DNA of 64,000 bases from Flagellimonas aquimarina (GCF_003149745.1 NZ_QGEG01000002.1:806001-870000); one strand, 5' to 3'; positions 10,646 through 20,981 are shown, counted from the stretch's first letter. Made by a program: numbers and translations. Notes: a model not told the origin generated them from the letters alone.

Positions 10646-12190
10646 ATGACAAATGCCCATAAGGATACCTTGTTTGTATTGATCAAGTCGCTTTCTAAAT
10701 CAGAAAAGCGTCAGTTTAAGCTATATGTGGGTAGGCTTGGGGTTAATACTGACGCCAAATTTTTGGCTCTTTTTAATTTGTTGGATAAAATGCGGATGTA
10801 TGATGAACGTCAGATTTTGGAAAGTGGTATCGTAAAAAAAGCCCAACTTTCAAACCTAAAAGCACATTTGTACAAACAGATATTGGTAAGCCTACGATTG
10901 AATCCTGTAAATCAGAACATAAGGGTTCAAATACGGGAGCAGTTGGATTTTGCCACTATTTTATACCAAAAAGGACTTTACAAACAAAGTTTAAAGATTT
11001 TGGACAAGGCCAAAAATCTAGCCATAGAGAATGAAGAGAAGAATGTAGCCTATGAAATAGTAGAGCTGGAAAAAATTATTGAAACCCAGTACATTACTAG
11101 AAGTATTCCTGATAGAGCCGATGAACTTTCTGTGCAAGCCAAACAACTTTCAGCACATAATGTAATGACCAGTAAACTTTCTAACCTTTCGCTGCAATTA
11201 TATGGAATGATGCTAAAAGTAGGTTATGTCCGTAATGATGAGGATTTGCAGAGCGTACAGGATTATTTTGAGACGCATTTGCCTGCCTACAACCTTGAAG
11301 ATTTAGGTTTTCGGGAAAAATTGTGGCTCTATAAGGCCCATTTGTGGTATAGTTTTTTGACCCAAGATTTTTTGTCATCATATAAATATGCAAGTAAATG
11401 GGTTGATCTTTTCTATGAAAATGAAGAGATGATAGCTTTAAATCCAGTGTTCTTTTTAAAAGGAAACCACTATCTGTTAGAGTCCTTGTTTTTTGTGAAA
11501 TATGCTTCGCAATTTAAGGAGACCCTAGATAGAATGGAAGCACAGGTGCATAGTCCTAAGTTTCCACAAAATGATAATATTGCCTCACTGGCATTCTTAT
11601 ACATAAACTCTAACAAATTGAACCTTCACTTTTTAGAAGGCACATTTGGTAAAGGACTATATCTTGTAAATATTATCGAATACGGAATTAAAAAGCATAG
11701 AGATCGAATTGATGAGCATCATATTATGCTATTATATTATAAAATAGCTTGCCTGTATTTTGGAAATGGGGACAACAAAAACTGCATTATCTACTTAAAG
11801 AAAATCATCTCCAACAAAAATTTGAAAATGCGGGAAGATTTAATGTGCTTTGCCCGGGTATTAAGTTTGGTTGCTCATTATGAAGCGGGAATGGACTATC
11901 ATTTGGAAGTACAACTTAAGAGTACGTACAAGTTCTTATTGAAAATGAATGACTTACATGCTGTTCAAAAAGAAATGATCAAGTTTTTGCGAAGTCTTGG
12001 CGATATTTATCCGAGTGAACTTAGAAACGAATTCCAAAAACTATATAATGAGCTTAAGAAATACGAAAATCATCCTTACGAAAAAAGAGCTTTTCTGTAT
12101 TTGGATATTCTTTCGTGGTTGGAAAGTCATTTGCAAAACAAGCCGGTAGGTCAGATAATAAAAGAGAAAGCAATGGCCATTACCCGCTAA
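10646..12190 (+). CDS. Conserved hypothetical helical-repeat protein
   Basis: A 514-residue protein, predominantly helical, with no signal peptide. The N-terminal ~100 residues (FVLIKSLSKSEKRQFKLY...) and the TPR-like helices further on resemble a protein that recurs in flavobacterial genomes without an assigned function. It is transcribed divergently from leuA and ends in a 4-bp overlap with the convergent pseudouridine synthase. A scaffolding role is possible from the repeat architecture but cannot be shown here. Confidence 0.75.
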   Translation: MTNAHKDTLFVLIKSLSKSEKRQFKLYVGRLGVNTDAKFLALFNLLDKMRMYDERQILESGIVKKAQLSNLKAHLYKQILVSLRLNPVNQNIRVQIREQLDFATILYQKGLYKQSLKILDKAKNLAIENEEKNVAYEIVELEKIIETQYITRSIPDRADELSVQAKQLSAHNVMTSKLSNLSLQLYGMMLKVGYVRNDEDLQSVQDYFETHLPAYNLEDLGFREKLWLYKAHLWYSFLTQDFLSSYKYASKWVDLFYENEEMIALNPVFFLKGNHYLLESLFFVKYASQFKETLDRMEAQVHSPKFPQNDNIASLAFLYINSNKLNLHFLEGTFGKGLYLVNIIEYGIKKHRDRIDEHHIMLLYYKIACLYFGNGDNKNCIIYLKKIISNKNLKMREDLMCFARVLSLVAHYEAGMDYHLEVQLKSTYKFLLKMNDLHAVQKEMIKFLRSLGDIYPSELRNEFQKLYNELKKYENHPYEKRAFLYLDILSWLESHLQNKPVGQIIKEKAMAITR

Positions 12191-12888
12191 AGACATGCAT
12201 TCCAGATAGGATCTTCTGGCGGTTTTGCCACAAACGTTATGGGTTCTTTTTTTACCGGGTGTTCCAGTTCCATACTTCTGGCATGCAAATGGATACCTCC
12301 ATCTTTATTGCTTCGGTCTGCGCCATACTTTAGATCTCCTTTTATAAAACATCCCATGGTTGCAAGTTGAGCCCTAATTTGATGATGTCTGCCTGTTTTC
12401 AAATCAATCTCCAAGAGGAAATAGCTATCTAATTTTTTAAGCACCTTATACTCCAGAATTGCCTTTTTGCTCTGGGCAACCTCTTTTTTGTACGCATAAG
12501 ATTTGTTTTGCTTTGGATTGCGAACCAACCAATGCGTTAAAACTCCGCTTTCATTTTCTGGAGCTTTTTTTACAATGGCCCAATAGATTTTTTTTGTCTT
12601 CCCTTCGGCAAATAACTTGTTTAAACGTGGTAGCGCTTTAGAAGTCTTTGCAAACAGCAAAATACCCGAAGTGGGCCTGTCTAATCTGTGGACTACACCT
12701 AAATATACATTTCCTGGTTTGTTGTATTTGTTTTTGAGGTATTGCTTTACAACTTCACTTAACGGAACATCACCAGTTTTATCACCTTGAACAATATCAC
12801 CTGGTCTTTTATTGACCACAATGAGATGATTGTCTTCATGTAGAATGTCCAAATTAGAATGGGTGGAATGAGTGACTTTGTCTATCAA
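12187..12888 (-). CDS. RluA-family RNA pseudouridine synthase
   Basis: Isomerises uridine to pseudouridine in rRNA or tRNA. The catalytic motif HRLDRPTSG is intact (essential Asp) and the KTGRHHQIRAQ motif is present near the C-terminus. At 233 aa it lacks the N-terminal S4 domain of RluC/RluD and is closer to the minimal RluA architecture; which base it modifies cannot be read from sequence. It is located 5 bp downstream of panB on the same strand, so probably co-transcribed. Confidence 0.92.
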   Translation of the reverse strand: MIDKVTHSTHSNLDILHEDNHLIVVNKRPGDIVQGDKTGDVPLSEVVKQYLKNKYNKPGNVYLGVVHRLDRPTSGILLFAKTSKALPRLNKLFAEGKTKKIYWAIVKKAPENESGVLTHWLVRNPKQNKSYAYKKEVAQSKKAILEYKVLKKLDSYFLLEIDLKTGRHHQIRAQLATMGCFIKGDLKYGADRSNKDGGIHLHARSMELEHPVKKEPITFVAKPPEDPIWNACL

Positions 12889-12893
12889 TGGAA

Positions 12894-13712
12894 TTAGTAT
12901 TGCTCTTCTTCATTTGGAAAATCCCTGCTCTTTACATCACCCACATATTGAGATATGGCATTACTCATTTCTTCATATAGGTTCATATATCTACGTAAAA
13001 AACGTGGATTGAATTCATGGGTCATGCCTAACAGGTCATGCACTACCAATACCTGTCCGTCCACACCATTTCCTGCCCCAATTCCAATTATTGGAATAGA
13101 AACGCTTTGTGCCACTTCCTGTGCCAATTTTGCTGGAATTTTTTCAAGAACAATCCCAAAACAACCCAACTTCTCCAACATTTTAGCATCTTCTTTTAGT
13201 TTTTGGGCTTCCTGTTCTTCCTTGGCTCGTACCGTGTAGGTGCCAAACTTATAAATTGATTGTGGGGTAAGCCCCAAATGCCCCATAACTGGTATACCGG
13301 CTCCTATAATGCGTTTTACTGATTCTTTAATTTCACTGCCTCCTTCCACTTTCACGGCATGTGCTCCGCTTTCTTTCATGATCCTGATAGCGGAACGTAG
13401 TGCCTCTTTAGAATCACTCTGATAACTTCCAAAAGGGATATCAACAACTACCAAAGCCCTTTTTGCGGCCCTTACTACAGAACTTGCATGATAAATCATT
13501 TGGTCCAACGTGATGGGAAGTGTGGTTTCATGTCCTGCTATTACATTACTGGCCGAATCACCGACCAAAATAACATCTACATTGGCAGCATCCACAATTT
13601 TTGCCATGGAATAGTCATAAGAGGTGAGCATGGAAATTTTCTCACCGTTTTGTTTCATTTCAATAAGGGATTTTACCGTGACCCTTTTATACTCTTTTTT
13701 GGCAACTGACAT
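12894..13712 (-). CDS. panB: 3-methyl-2-oxobutanoate hydroxymethyltransferase
   Basis: Transfers a hydroxymethyl group from methylene-tetrahydrofolate to 2-oxoisovalerate, giving ketopantoate for pantothenate/CoA synthesis. Full length at 272 aa. Diagnostic segments are [12 protein letters not shown], the metal-site region [16 protein letters not shown], and [11 protein letters not shown] with the catalytic-loop sequence around it. The substrate 2-oxoisovalerate is shared with LeuA encoded nearby. Followed at once by the pseudouridine synthase gene. Confidence 0.97.
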   Translation of the reverse strand: MSVAKKEYKRVTVKSLIEMKQNGEKISMLTSYDYSMAKIVDAANVDVILVGDSASNVIAGHETTLPITLDQMIYHASSVVRAAKRALVVVDIPFGSYQSDSKEALRSAIRIMKESGAHAVKVEGGSEIKESVKRIIGAGIPVMGHLGLTPQSIYKFGTYTVRAKEEQEAQKLKEDAKMLEKLGCFGIVLEKIPAKLAQEVAQSVSIPIIGIGAGNGVDGQVLVVHDLLGMTHEFNPRFLRRYMNLYEEMSNAISQYVGDVKSRDFPNEEEQY

Positions 13713-13782
13713 TTGGTTTGCTTTTAATGGCTAAATGTAAGCAGATTTGTTTAATTTGGGTTCTAATCAAAAAACTAGAAAA

Positions 13783-14259
13783 ATGAAAAAATCAATCTTT
13801 TTGGTTTTGCTTATCACTTTCGTTAAAGTGAATGGGCAAGGTCCAAATGCTTCAGAATATGAAAAACAAGCTGTTAGAGATGTTGTGGAAACTTTTTTTG
13901 ATGGTTTTCACAAGCAAGACTCCGTCATTATGAAAAGCACACTAGCGGATAATGTGGTGCTGCAAACAACAGCTCGAAACAAGGAAGGGAAGACTTTGTT
14001 CAGGACTGAAAAAATGGAAAAACTTATAACGTCCATCACCAGTATACCTGATAGCATAAGCTTTAAAGAGAAACTGACATCATTTTCAATTCAAGTGGAT
14101 AGAACAATGGCCAATGCCTGGGTTGGTTATGAATTTTGGTTGAATGAAAAGTTTAGCCATTGCGGAATAAACTCGTTTCAGCTCGTCAATTTTGATGGGG
14201 AATGGAAAATCATCTATTTAATAGACACAAGAGGTAAGGCAGGCTGCCTAGAAGATTAA
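13783..14259 (+). CDS. Exported SnoaL/NTF2-like protein
   Basis: A 158-residue secreted protein. The ATG at 13783 is chosen because it places a clean signal peptide (MKKSIFLVLLITFVKVNGQ) at the N-terminus; an upstream ATG at 13747 would add 12 polar residues. The mature part has the cone-shaped NTF2-like pattern (VVETFFDGFHKQD near the start, GEWKIIYLIDTR at the end) seen in SnoaL and DUF4440 proteins. Such folds bind small molecules or act as isomerase-like enzymes; no catalytic residues can be assigned. Confidence 0.8.
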   Translation: MKKSIFLVLLITFVKVNGQGPNASEYEKQAVRDVVETFFDGFHKQDSVIMKSTLADNVVLQTTARNKEGKTLFRTEKMEKLITSITSIPDSISFKEKLTSFSIQVDRTMANAWVGYEFWLNEKFSHCGINSFQLVNFDGEWKIIYLIDTRGKAGCLED

Positions 14260-14288
14260 GTGCCTTCTAACCACCTTTGCGAGTGAGC

Positions 14289-14804
14289 TCATTGTTTCAA
14301 CGCTATTTCAAAGAAACATACATCTGCATTGTGATAATGTGCGGGTAATTCCGATGTGTTTTTGAGTTTATTCATTCCTAAAAACTTAAATCCACAACTG
14401 GTGTAATGATTGATCAATCTCTCATTATCACCACATGTATCCATTCGTATAAAATGTTTTTTATGCTGGATGGCAAAAGCTTTGGACCAATCAACAATCT
14501 TCTGTACAAAGTTATTCCCTCTAAAATCAGGATTTGTGGCAATTCTATGAATGTAAATTGCAGGATCATTTTCACTTCCCTCCCAAATTTGGGGGTCACT
14601 ATATGTTATTGCCCAAACACAAGCTATTTTGTTTTCTATTATTAGTTTAAACTGCCTATTTTCAGCTATTTCTGTTGCGATAAGTCTTTTGTCAAACTTT
14701 GGCCATAGATTTTCCGGAAATTTTATTTTTTGATATTCGGTAGCCAATCTGTAAAGCCTAAAAATTTCAGGAATGTCTTCTTCTTTGCTGTTGGTGATAA
14801 TCAT
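14289..14804 (-). CDS. GNAT-family N-acetyltransferase
   Basis: A 171-residue single-domain GNAT protein. The N-terminus (MIITNSKEEDIPEIFRLYRLA) has the usual beta1-alpha1 pattern; the acetyl-CoA pyrophosphate loop region reads IHRIATNPDFRGNNFVQKIVDW, followed by the C-terminal strand and FYTSCGFKFLG-like motif (YTSCGFKFLG). The acceptor substrate is unknown. It sits downstream of the SCO gene on the same strand with a 39-bp gap. Confidence 0.85.
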   Translation of the reverse strand: MIITNSKEEDIPEIFRLYRLATEYQKIKFPENLWPKFDKRLIATEIAENRQFKLIIENKIACVWAITYSDPQIWEGSENDPAIYIHRIATNPDFRGNNFVQKIVDWSKAFAIQHKKHFIRMDTCGDNERLINHYTSCGFKFLGMNKLKNTSELPAHYHNADVCFFEIALKQ

Positions 14805-14843
14805 GATTTAAAACAATACCAGATTATATCTTTTAAGTCAAAT

Positions 14844-15503
14844 TTAATTGGATAATATTTTAATGTCATCAATTAATCTCAGGATTTCATCATTATCTGT
14901 TCCGTTATAGACCCCTCGTATTTGCTTTGTTTTGTCCACTAATATAAAGTTGGGGGTATGTATAAAATCTTGCAAGCCTCCATCTCCTTGGTCTACAACT
15001 GCAAAATAGCTTTTACGAGCCAAGTTGTAAATATGTTTTTTATCTCCTGTGGCTATATTCCACTTAGAATCAATTGCTCCTTTGTTATCTGCATATTTTT
15101 TTAGCACAGGTACACTATCCATTTCTGGTGTCACTGACATGGATAAAAACATAACATCATCATCATTCAAAAAAACTTGTTGCAATTTCCCCATATTGTT
15201 AGACATTATAGGACATATACTTGGACAACGGGTAAAAAAGAAATCGGTCACATAGACTTTATCATCGTAATCTGATTGTGTGATAACCTCTCCATTTTGA
15301 TTTGTCAATTTAAAGTCAGTCACTGTGTGATGGTTTTCGACATTTTGTAGGCTAACATCCACCAATTCTGGATTAAAATCTTTGGGACCATAAATGGGTA
15401 GTTCCGAGTTTCCTGTAAAAATGAAGTATGCAATAACCAAAATACCAATTGCAACAAAAACTATTGGTATTTTGGTTGATTTAAGCTTTTTGAAAGTGGT
15501 CAT
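14844..15503 (-). CDS. SCO1/SenC/PrrC family protein
   Basis: A 219-residue membrane-anchored thioredoxin-fold protein: a transmembrane anchor at about residues 12-30, then the copper/redox motif CPSIC within FFFTRCPSICPIMSNNM, and a later conserved His (FIHTPNFILVD). SCO proteins deliver copper to the CuA site of cytochrome c oxidase or act as thiol reductases. It starts 3 bp after the stop of a TPR protein gene, so the two are probably translationally linked; no oxidase genes are in the window. Confidence 0.93.
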   Translation of the reverse strand: MTTFKKLKSTKIPIVFVAIGILVIAYFIFTGNSELPIYGPKDFNPELVDVSLQNVENHHTVTDFKLTNQNGEVITQSDYDDKVYVTDFFFTRCPSICPIMSNNMGKLQQVFLNDDDVMFLSMSVTPEMDSVPVLKKYADNKGAIDSKWNIATGDKKHIYNLARKSYFAVVDQGDGGLQDFIHTPNFILVDKTKQIRGVYNGTDNDEILRLIDDIKILSN

Positions 15504-15506
15504 TTA

Positions 15507-17237
15507 TTACAATATAGAAGTTTCTATTTCAATATCTGAATGTTCCCAAGCCTTTTCAAATTCTTGCTTTATTATCTGGGCTTCTTCTATTTTCCCTTGT
15601 GCTTTTAAACTGTTGTGCAAACCCATTAAAGACCACCCATTTTGTCTCAACACATCCAAATCCTCTCTATATACCTTTTCAGCATCCTCATATTTTTTGG
15701 CGTTCATTAATATTGCTCCTAAGTTTTGCCTTGTTGGAATATGCCATGCTGCGGGTTCTGTATAGGTTAACCCATCTTCAAATTCCACTGCATTTTCGAG
15801 ATGCTCAATGGCTTTGGAAACATCTCCTTTCAAAGCGGCCAACTCTCCGGCAACCACTTCATAAGCTATATTGGCAGAATGAATGGAGGCATTGTTGGCA
15901 GTAGCCACCAGAGTTTCCATTTCAGGATCATTTTTAAGCGTTTCAATGGCCGCCAGCTCTTCTTGAGCTTCTTTGCTATTTCCCTTACGTATAAAGGCTA
16001 TACCTCTTGCGTAGTGCCGTATTAGATTAAGGTGTTTAATATCCTGGCTTGGAGCCGGAATGGTCAAAATTTCATTCCACTTGCCAAACCGAGTATAAGC
16101 CAGCATTGGGGTTGCGGCAAAATCTTGTAAAAAAGGCATGGTGATAAACTCACCAACAGGAACTTTTTCAGCAGTTTTCTTAGCGGCATCAATTGCAATA
16201 TCACTATCGCCCAACAAGCTGGCCGCTGACCACAAAAAATGAATGTTATGAGGGTAATATCCTAAAGGATATAGTCCTTGTGAGTAACATTGAGAAATAT
16301 AGTCTTCATCTGCCAGTATTGCTTTTTGGTTGGCAGTTACCGCATCTAAATAACGGCCTACGCGAATGTAAATGTGTGAGGGCATGTGCACAATATGACC
16401 CGCGGCGGGCATTAAGCCACCCAATTTATCGGCACTGGCAACTGCCAAATCCGGTTTTGGAAGTTCAACCATGTGAATGTAATAATGGTGTGCTCCAGGA
16501 TTGTTTGGGTTTATTTCCATTGCCTTTTCCAGAGCCGCTTTGGCCTCTGCAATGTTTGGAGAAGGATTCCCTTCTGCATCCCAGTAATTCCATGGTACGG
16601 TATTCATGACAGAAGCGGCATAAAGCACTTGTACCTCGGCATCTTCAGGAAATTCTTGTAGCACTTCTGACATTGCCTGCATGTAAGCCATATTAAGTTC
16701 CGCAACATCTTTGGTTAAATCCTCATTATACCTTGCTGTTAAGGCATGTATTAATGCCTGCTCTTTAGAAGTAGCAGTTGAAGCTAACTTTTTTGCTTTT
16801 GCCAACGCTTCATTTGTTTTTATTTTACGATCATCTGGAGGCAATGGGTCATTAATGTTAGGACCTAACGCGTATGCCTGGCCCCAATAGGTCATGGCAG
16901 AAGTTGGATCCAAACGAGAAGCTTCCAGAAATGATCTATGTGCCTCTGCATGGTTAAAGGCATATGTAAGCCTTAGACCTTGGTTGAAGAATGTTTGTGC
17001 TCTCTCATTTTTGGTGGTAATGGTATAACTTAATTCCCCTAAATTTTCAAAAAGAGGTGATATCTGTTGCGTAGAATCTACCACATCCAGTAAATATGTT
17101 GTAGGGGTACATTTTATAAAGCTAAAGGATGCTTTCTGATAGTTTTTTGGTGTTCTAGAAGAACCTTCTTTGGTCAAAAAATGAATGGTTGTTAATAATC
17201 CCAGCACAATTGCTACTAGGCCTAATTTTGTTTTCAT
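15507..17237 (-). CDS. TPR protein with HMPSHI motif (copy 2)
   Basis: A 576-residue exported or membrane-anchored tetratricopeptide protein: an N-terminal hydrophobic segment, then repeated helical hairpins starting around residue 75 (TFFNQGLRLTYAFNHAEAHRSF). A conserved block HMPSHIYIRVGRY lies near the middle and is matched in the upstream paralogue, as is MTYWGQAYALGPN. TPR folds mediate protein contacts, but the paired His residues of the conserved block hint at metal or substrate binding (inference). Gene order: TPR copy 1, this gene, SCO. Confidence 0.82.
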   Translation of the reverse strand: MKTKLGLVAIVLGLLTTIHFLTKEGSSRTPKNYQKASFSFIKCTPTTYLLDVVDSTQQISPLFENLGELSYTITTKNERAQTFFNQGLRLTYAFNHAEAHRSFLEASRLDPTSAMTYWGQAYALGPNINDPLPPDDRKIKTNEALAKAKKLASTATSKEQALIHALTARYNEDLTKDVAELNMAYMQAMSEVLQEFPEDAEVQVLYAASVMNTVPWNYWDAEGNPSPNIAEAKAALEKAMEINPNNPGAHHYYIHMVELPKPDLAVASADKLGGLMPAAGHIVHMPSHIYIRVGRYLDAVTANQKAILADEDYISQCYSQGLYPLGYYPHNIHFLWSAASLLGDSDIAIDAAKKTAEKVPVGEFITMPFLQDFAATPMLAYTRFGKWNEILTIPAPSQDIKHLNLIRHYARGIAFIRKGNSKEAQEELAAIETLKNDPEMETLVATANNASIHSANIAYEVVAGELAALKGDVSKAIEHLENAVEFEDGLTYTEPAAWHIPTRQNLGAILMNAKKYEDAEKVYREDLDVLRQNGWSLMGLHNSLKAQGKIEEAQIIKQEFEKAWEHSDIEIETSIL

Positions 17238-17279
17238 GATGTTCTTGTTATAGGTTTTGCTTTAATACTTTAGGTTAAA

Positions 17280-18965
17280 TTAGCTGGCATATTGCTGAAC
17301 AAATGCTTTTGCTTCTTTTACTTCAGGTCGTTCACTATTGGAACTTTTGGTCAATTCTATAAGTTGATTAAAATAGTGTATTGCTTTTTCTTCATTTTTA
17401 GATCTTTTGGCAGCTACTGCCGCTCCATAAATACCATTAAATCTATTGGGGTGTCCCTCTAAATTTACCTCATAAGCGTTCAGTGCTTCTACAGGTTTGT
17501 TCAATGCCAATAGCATATCACCTAAAAGCTCATCAGCGGGAAGTACCTCGCCTGGGGTGACAGGATGTTTTGAAGTTTCACTTTCCAATTTAGCAGCTGT
17601 TTTCATCAAATCAAGTGCATCGCCACTATTGCCTTTCGCCAATTCGATCCAAGCTTTTGCCGAATGTATTTGAACATTTACCTGGCCTGCTTTATAGGCC
17701 TTTTTTGAATCTAGAAGGCTTTGATATAACAACTCTAAAGATGCCAGCTCATTTTCTGCCGATACAATATCGTTGGTATGCGAATAACCCAATGCCTTAC
17801 CAAAATGTAACATTGCTTTTTCCCAATGTAATTCCTTCCAGGGAAAATCAATTGTTGGGAGTTCAAGCTTAGAGGCCTGGTCCCAGTTCTTGTTTTCTAA
17901 CGCCATTCTTACGGGCATAGCGGTCAAAGCATAGGTGGCGGCAAAATGGTCTTTTGGAAAAACCTCTTTTATCTCTTGCATTTCCTTTAATTGTTCTGCT
18001 GCTTTTTGATTGTCTCCCATCTGTAAATAGCCATAGACCAGATAATCCACTGCATGAATTTCTTGTGACCAACTGGCGGTTGGATTCACACTTTCTGCAT
18101 AGCAGGTTGCTGAGGAAGCAGAATTTATATTGGTTTTAATAGATTCCTCCCAGAGGCCTAAACGAGTAAAAATATGAGAAGGCATATGCTGTGCATGTGC
18201 AGAAGCCGGTGCAATTTCTGCATAGCGTCTTGCGGTAGTCAATGCCTTTCCTGCAAGTTCGGGATAATCGTAATTATGAATAATATAATGTGCAATACCT
18301 GGATGATTGGGTTTCTCCACAAAAAGATCTTCCAAGATTTTCCCTGATTTTTTTTGTCTTCTATAACTTTTATCGTTTGGGTCTGCGGCAGCACGTATGG
18401 CCAATGCATAGAAAACAGCTGCTTCAGTATCACCTTCATGTTTGTTATAGAGCTCTTCCATTTTCTTTTCATACATTCTTTGTCTGGTCAGTTTGTCAAT
18501 GCTGTCCCAATCTTTATAAAAGACGCTAATCGCATCCAAATAATCTTTTTCTAAATCGGATTTAGGTAATTTACTTGCCAATTTCAATAGTTTCTCACCC
18601 TTTTCTAAGTAGCTAAGGTCAGATTGCATCCAAAGTGATTGAAAGATGCTCATAGAAACCCCCCAATATGCCATTGCACAATTTGGATCCATATCTATGA
18701 CTTTTACAAATGCTTTTTCTGCCTCGGCATACTCAAAAGAATGTAACAGCGAAAGTGCTAAATCAAAAGTAGCTCTTGTCTCATAACTGCAGGATAAAGA
18801 AAAATTCACTTCCCCAAAGCTCTCTGTGCTGCATAATAAGAGTTCTCCTCTTTTAAGGTCTATAGAAGCTAGTGCAGGGCTCGGTTTTGTGTTTTTACAA
18901 GAAAACAGGCAAACTGTCAGAATGGTGATAATCGCCAACCATACTTTTGTTAAGTATTTCATCAA
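17280..18965 (-). CDS. TPR lipoprotein with HMPSHI motif (copy 1)
   Basis: A 561-residue lipoprotein (lipobox LFSC in the first 25 residues) with TPR-like helical repeats. It shares the architecture of the downstream gene, including MAYWGVSMSIFQ and the block AQHMPSHIFTRLGLWEESIKT. The two are clearly paralogous but well diverged. First gene of the probable three-gene unit ending in the SCO protein, 42 bp before the second copy. The function is not known. Confidence 0.82.
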   Translation of the reverse strand: MMKYLTKVWLAIITILTVCLFSCKNTKPSPALASIDLKRGELLLCSTESFGEVNFSLSCSYETRATFDLALSLLHSFEYAEAEKAFVKVIDMDPNCAMAYWGVSMSIFQSLWMQSDLSYLEKGEKLLKLASKLPKSDLEKDYLDAISVFYKDWDSIDKLTRQRMYEKKMEELYNKHEGDTEAAVFYALAIRAAADPNDKSYRRQKKSGKILEDLFVEKPNHPGIAHYIIHNYDYPELAGKALTTARRYAEIAPASAHAQHMPSHIFTRLGLWEESIKTNINSASSATCYAESVNPTASWSQEIHAVDYLVYGYLQMGDNQKAAEQLKEMQEIKEVFPKDHFAATYALTAMPVRMALENKNWDQASKLELPTIDFPWKELHWEKAMLHFGKALGYSHTNDIVSAENELASLELLYQSLLDSKKAYKAGQVNVQIHSAKAWIELAKGNSGDALDLMKTAAKLESETSKHPVTPGEVLPADELLGDMLLALNKPVEALNAYEVNLEGHPNRFNGIYGAAVAAKRSKNEEKAIHYFNQLIELTKSSNSERPEVKEAKAFVQQYAS

Positions 18966-19202
18966 TTCAATGGATTAAGTAAAGTGTTCCTTTTTTCAAT
19001 GGGAGGAATCAAATCATATTTAATTCGTAACCCATATGGCGCTGTCTCGGGAGATAGTAATCACGGCACCTTGGTTTAAATGGAAATTTGCAACAAATTG
19101 TTGATTGCAAATCAAGGGGCAAGGTAATAAAAGTTAGATAATGTTGGGCATAAAGATGTTCAATGTGCTCATTGTTAAAGTATTTTGGTAAGGTTTGTTG
19201 TA

Positions 19203-19442
19203 TCATTGACCAGTAACCAATTTTAGGTAGAGCCGTTCAACTTTGTCTCTCGCCCATGGAGTTTTTCGTAAAAACTTAAGACTGGACTTGATCGAAGGGT
19301 CTTTTTTAAAACAGTTGATGTTGATTCTATTTGCTAACTCATCCCAACCATAATGTTCTTCTAAAAGAGTTAGCATATCCAACAGTTTAATACCATGCAA
19401 TGGGTTGTTTGGTTGTTCTCGGTTAGAATTGTTGCTATTCAT
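19203..19442 (-). CDS. VF530/DUF2132 family small protein
   Basis: A 79-residue protein matching the VF530 family throughout: [22 protein letters not shown] near the N-terminus and [17 protein letters not shown] near the C-terminus. VF530 proteins are small helical proteins proposed to bind DNA. The ATG at 19442 gives a 23-bp gap to the serine dehydratase stop; an in-frame ATG at 19472 would overlap that gene by 7 bp. Probably co-transcribed with the dehydratase gene. Confidence 0.85.
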   Translation of the reverse strand: MNSNNSNREQPNNPLHGIKLLDMLTLLEEHYGWDELANRININCFKKDPSIKSSLKFLRKTPWARDKVERLYLKLVTGQ

Positions 19443-19465
19443 AAGTATGTCTGTTTTGCTAGAGT

Positions 19466-20890
19466 TTAGCAATCACTCAAAAATACTCCAACGGCCAATC
19501 CACCTTCTGAAGTTTCTTTGTATTTAGAATTCATGTCCTTGGCGGTCTCCCACATCGTATTTACAACTTTATCCAGTGGCACTTTGGTTTCCTTGGGATT
19601 TGTGTCCAAAGCTAACTCTGCAGCATTAATAGCTTTTATGGCCCCCATAGAGTTACGTTCAATACAGGGAACTTGTACCAATCCGCCAATGGGGTCACAG
19701 GTTAGACCCAAATGATGTTCCATTGCAATTTCTGCGGCAACCAATACTTGCTCAGGTGTTCCACCAAGTAATTCCGTTAATGCGCCGGCGGCCATAGCAG
19801 ATGAAACACCTATCTCCGCTTGGCACCCGCCCATTGCAGCAGATATAGTTGCGCCTTTTTTAAAGATACTTCCTATTTCTCCGGCCACTAGCAAGAATTT
19901 TTTGACATGCTCAAAATCTGCTTCGTGGTTTTCAATGACCATATAATACATTAGAACTGCCGGTATAACACCTGCACTTCCATTGGTAGGGGCTGTAACA
20001 ACCCTCCCCAAGGCGGCATTAACTTCATTTACACTAAGGGCAAAACAACTTACCCATTTAAGAATCTGCCTAAACTTAACCTCTGTCTTACGTATGGTTT
20101 GCAACCATTCCTGAGGATTGGAGTAGGGAAGTTCTCCTTTAAGTTTTTCATGTATTTCAAATGCGCGCCTTCTTACGTTTAGCCCACCGGGCAAAGTACC
20201 TTCTGTATGGCAACCCAAGTACATACATTCCAACATGGTGTTCCAAATCCGTTCCAGTTCTATATTAATTTCAGAATTGGTTTTTAGGGAGCGTTCATTT
20301 TCTAAAACAATTTTGGAAATGGATGTATTTTTTTCTTTGCAATACTGGAGAAGCTCATCACCTGTTTTGATGGGGTACGGAAAAGTTTTGAAAACTTCTT
20401 TGTTTTCTTTTGAATGAATGAGCTCTTCTTTTACAACAAAACCACCACCAATAGAATAATATGTTTCTATACTGGTATTGCCTGATGATAGAACAGCTTC
20501 AAACTGGATGCCGTTGGAATGAAAGGGAAGAAATTCTTTTTTGAAAATAATGTCTTCTGTAAAATCAAAAGGAATTTCTTTTGTAGCACCCAAGTTCAAT
20601 ACTTTATTGGTTTTTAAGCTTTCAATGGTGCGGCCTATGCTTTCGGTCGGTACAGTTTCAGGATCGCTTCCCAATAAACCCATAACCACGGCAATATCTG
20701 TAGCGTGCCCCTTCCCTGTAAGTGACAGGGAACCGTACAAGTAAACTTTGACATTAAGGACAGATTCAAACATATCTTGCTCCTTAAGTTCGCTGATCCA
20801 ACGTTCTGCAGCCCTCCATGGCCCCAAGGTATGCGAACTTGAAGGACCGACGCCAATTTTGAGCATGTCAAAAACACTTATACATTCCAT
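19466..20890 (-). CDS. sdaA: L-serine ammonia-lyase, single-chain iron-sulfur type
   Basis: Converts L-serine to pyruvate and ammonia using a [4Fe-4S] cluster. At 474 aa it contains both the N-terminal beta-type domain ([25 protein letters not shown]) and the C-terminal alpha-type catalytic domain with cluster-region cysteines ([21 protein letters not shown]). This is the fused form as in E. coli SdaA. Divergent from dnaK, with a perfect palindrome between the two starts. Confidence 0.95.
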   Translation of the reverse strand: MECISVFDMLKIGVGPSSSHTLGPWRAAERWISELKEQDMFESVLNVKVYLYGSLSLTGKGHATDIAVVMGLLGSDPETVPTESIGRTIESLKTNKVLNLGATKEIPFDFTEDIIFKKEFLPFHSNGIQFEAVLSSGNTSIETYYSIGGGFVVKEELIHSKENKEVFKTFPYPIKTGDELLQYCKEKNTSISKIVLENERSLKTNSEINIELERIWNTMLECMYLGCHTEGTLPGGLNVRRRAFEIHEKLKGELPYSNPQEWLQTIRKTEVKFRQILKWVSCFALSVNEVNAALGRVVTAPTNGSAGVIPAVLMYYMVIENHEADFEHVKKFLLVAGEIGSIFKKGATISAAMGGCQAEIGVSSAMAAGALTELLGGTPEQVLVAAEIAMEHHLGLTCDPIGGLVQVPCIERNSMGAIKAINAAELALDTNPKETKVPLDKVVNTMWETAKDMNSKYKETSEGGLAVGVFLSDC

Positions 20891-20960
20891 GGGTAAGGTA
20901 TTATATGGGGCTAAAGATAAAGAGGCATTATGTAATTAATGCTATCCCTCTGTTTTTTAA

Positions 20961-20981
20961 AATATGACACCTTGTCATATT
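20961..20981. promoter_or_regulatory. Perfect palindrome between sdaA and dnaK
   Basis: AATATGACA and TGTCATATT form 9-bp perfect arms around CCT. The centre lies 81 bp from the sdaA start and 87 bp from the dnaK start. It fits neither CIRCE nor HAIR and could be an operator for either gene or a 5'-UTR hairpin. Two further TTGACAT copies follow within 30 bp. Confidence 0.45.

Noticed and set aside
19009..19206. 65-codon frame starting in an ATGA overlap with the VF530 gene stop
   Set aside because: The overlap is of the coupled type, but the product has no family resemblance, unusual composition (clustered Cys, Pro, Tyr) and no support beyond length.
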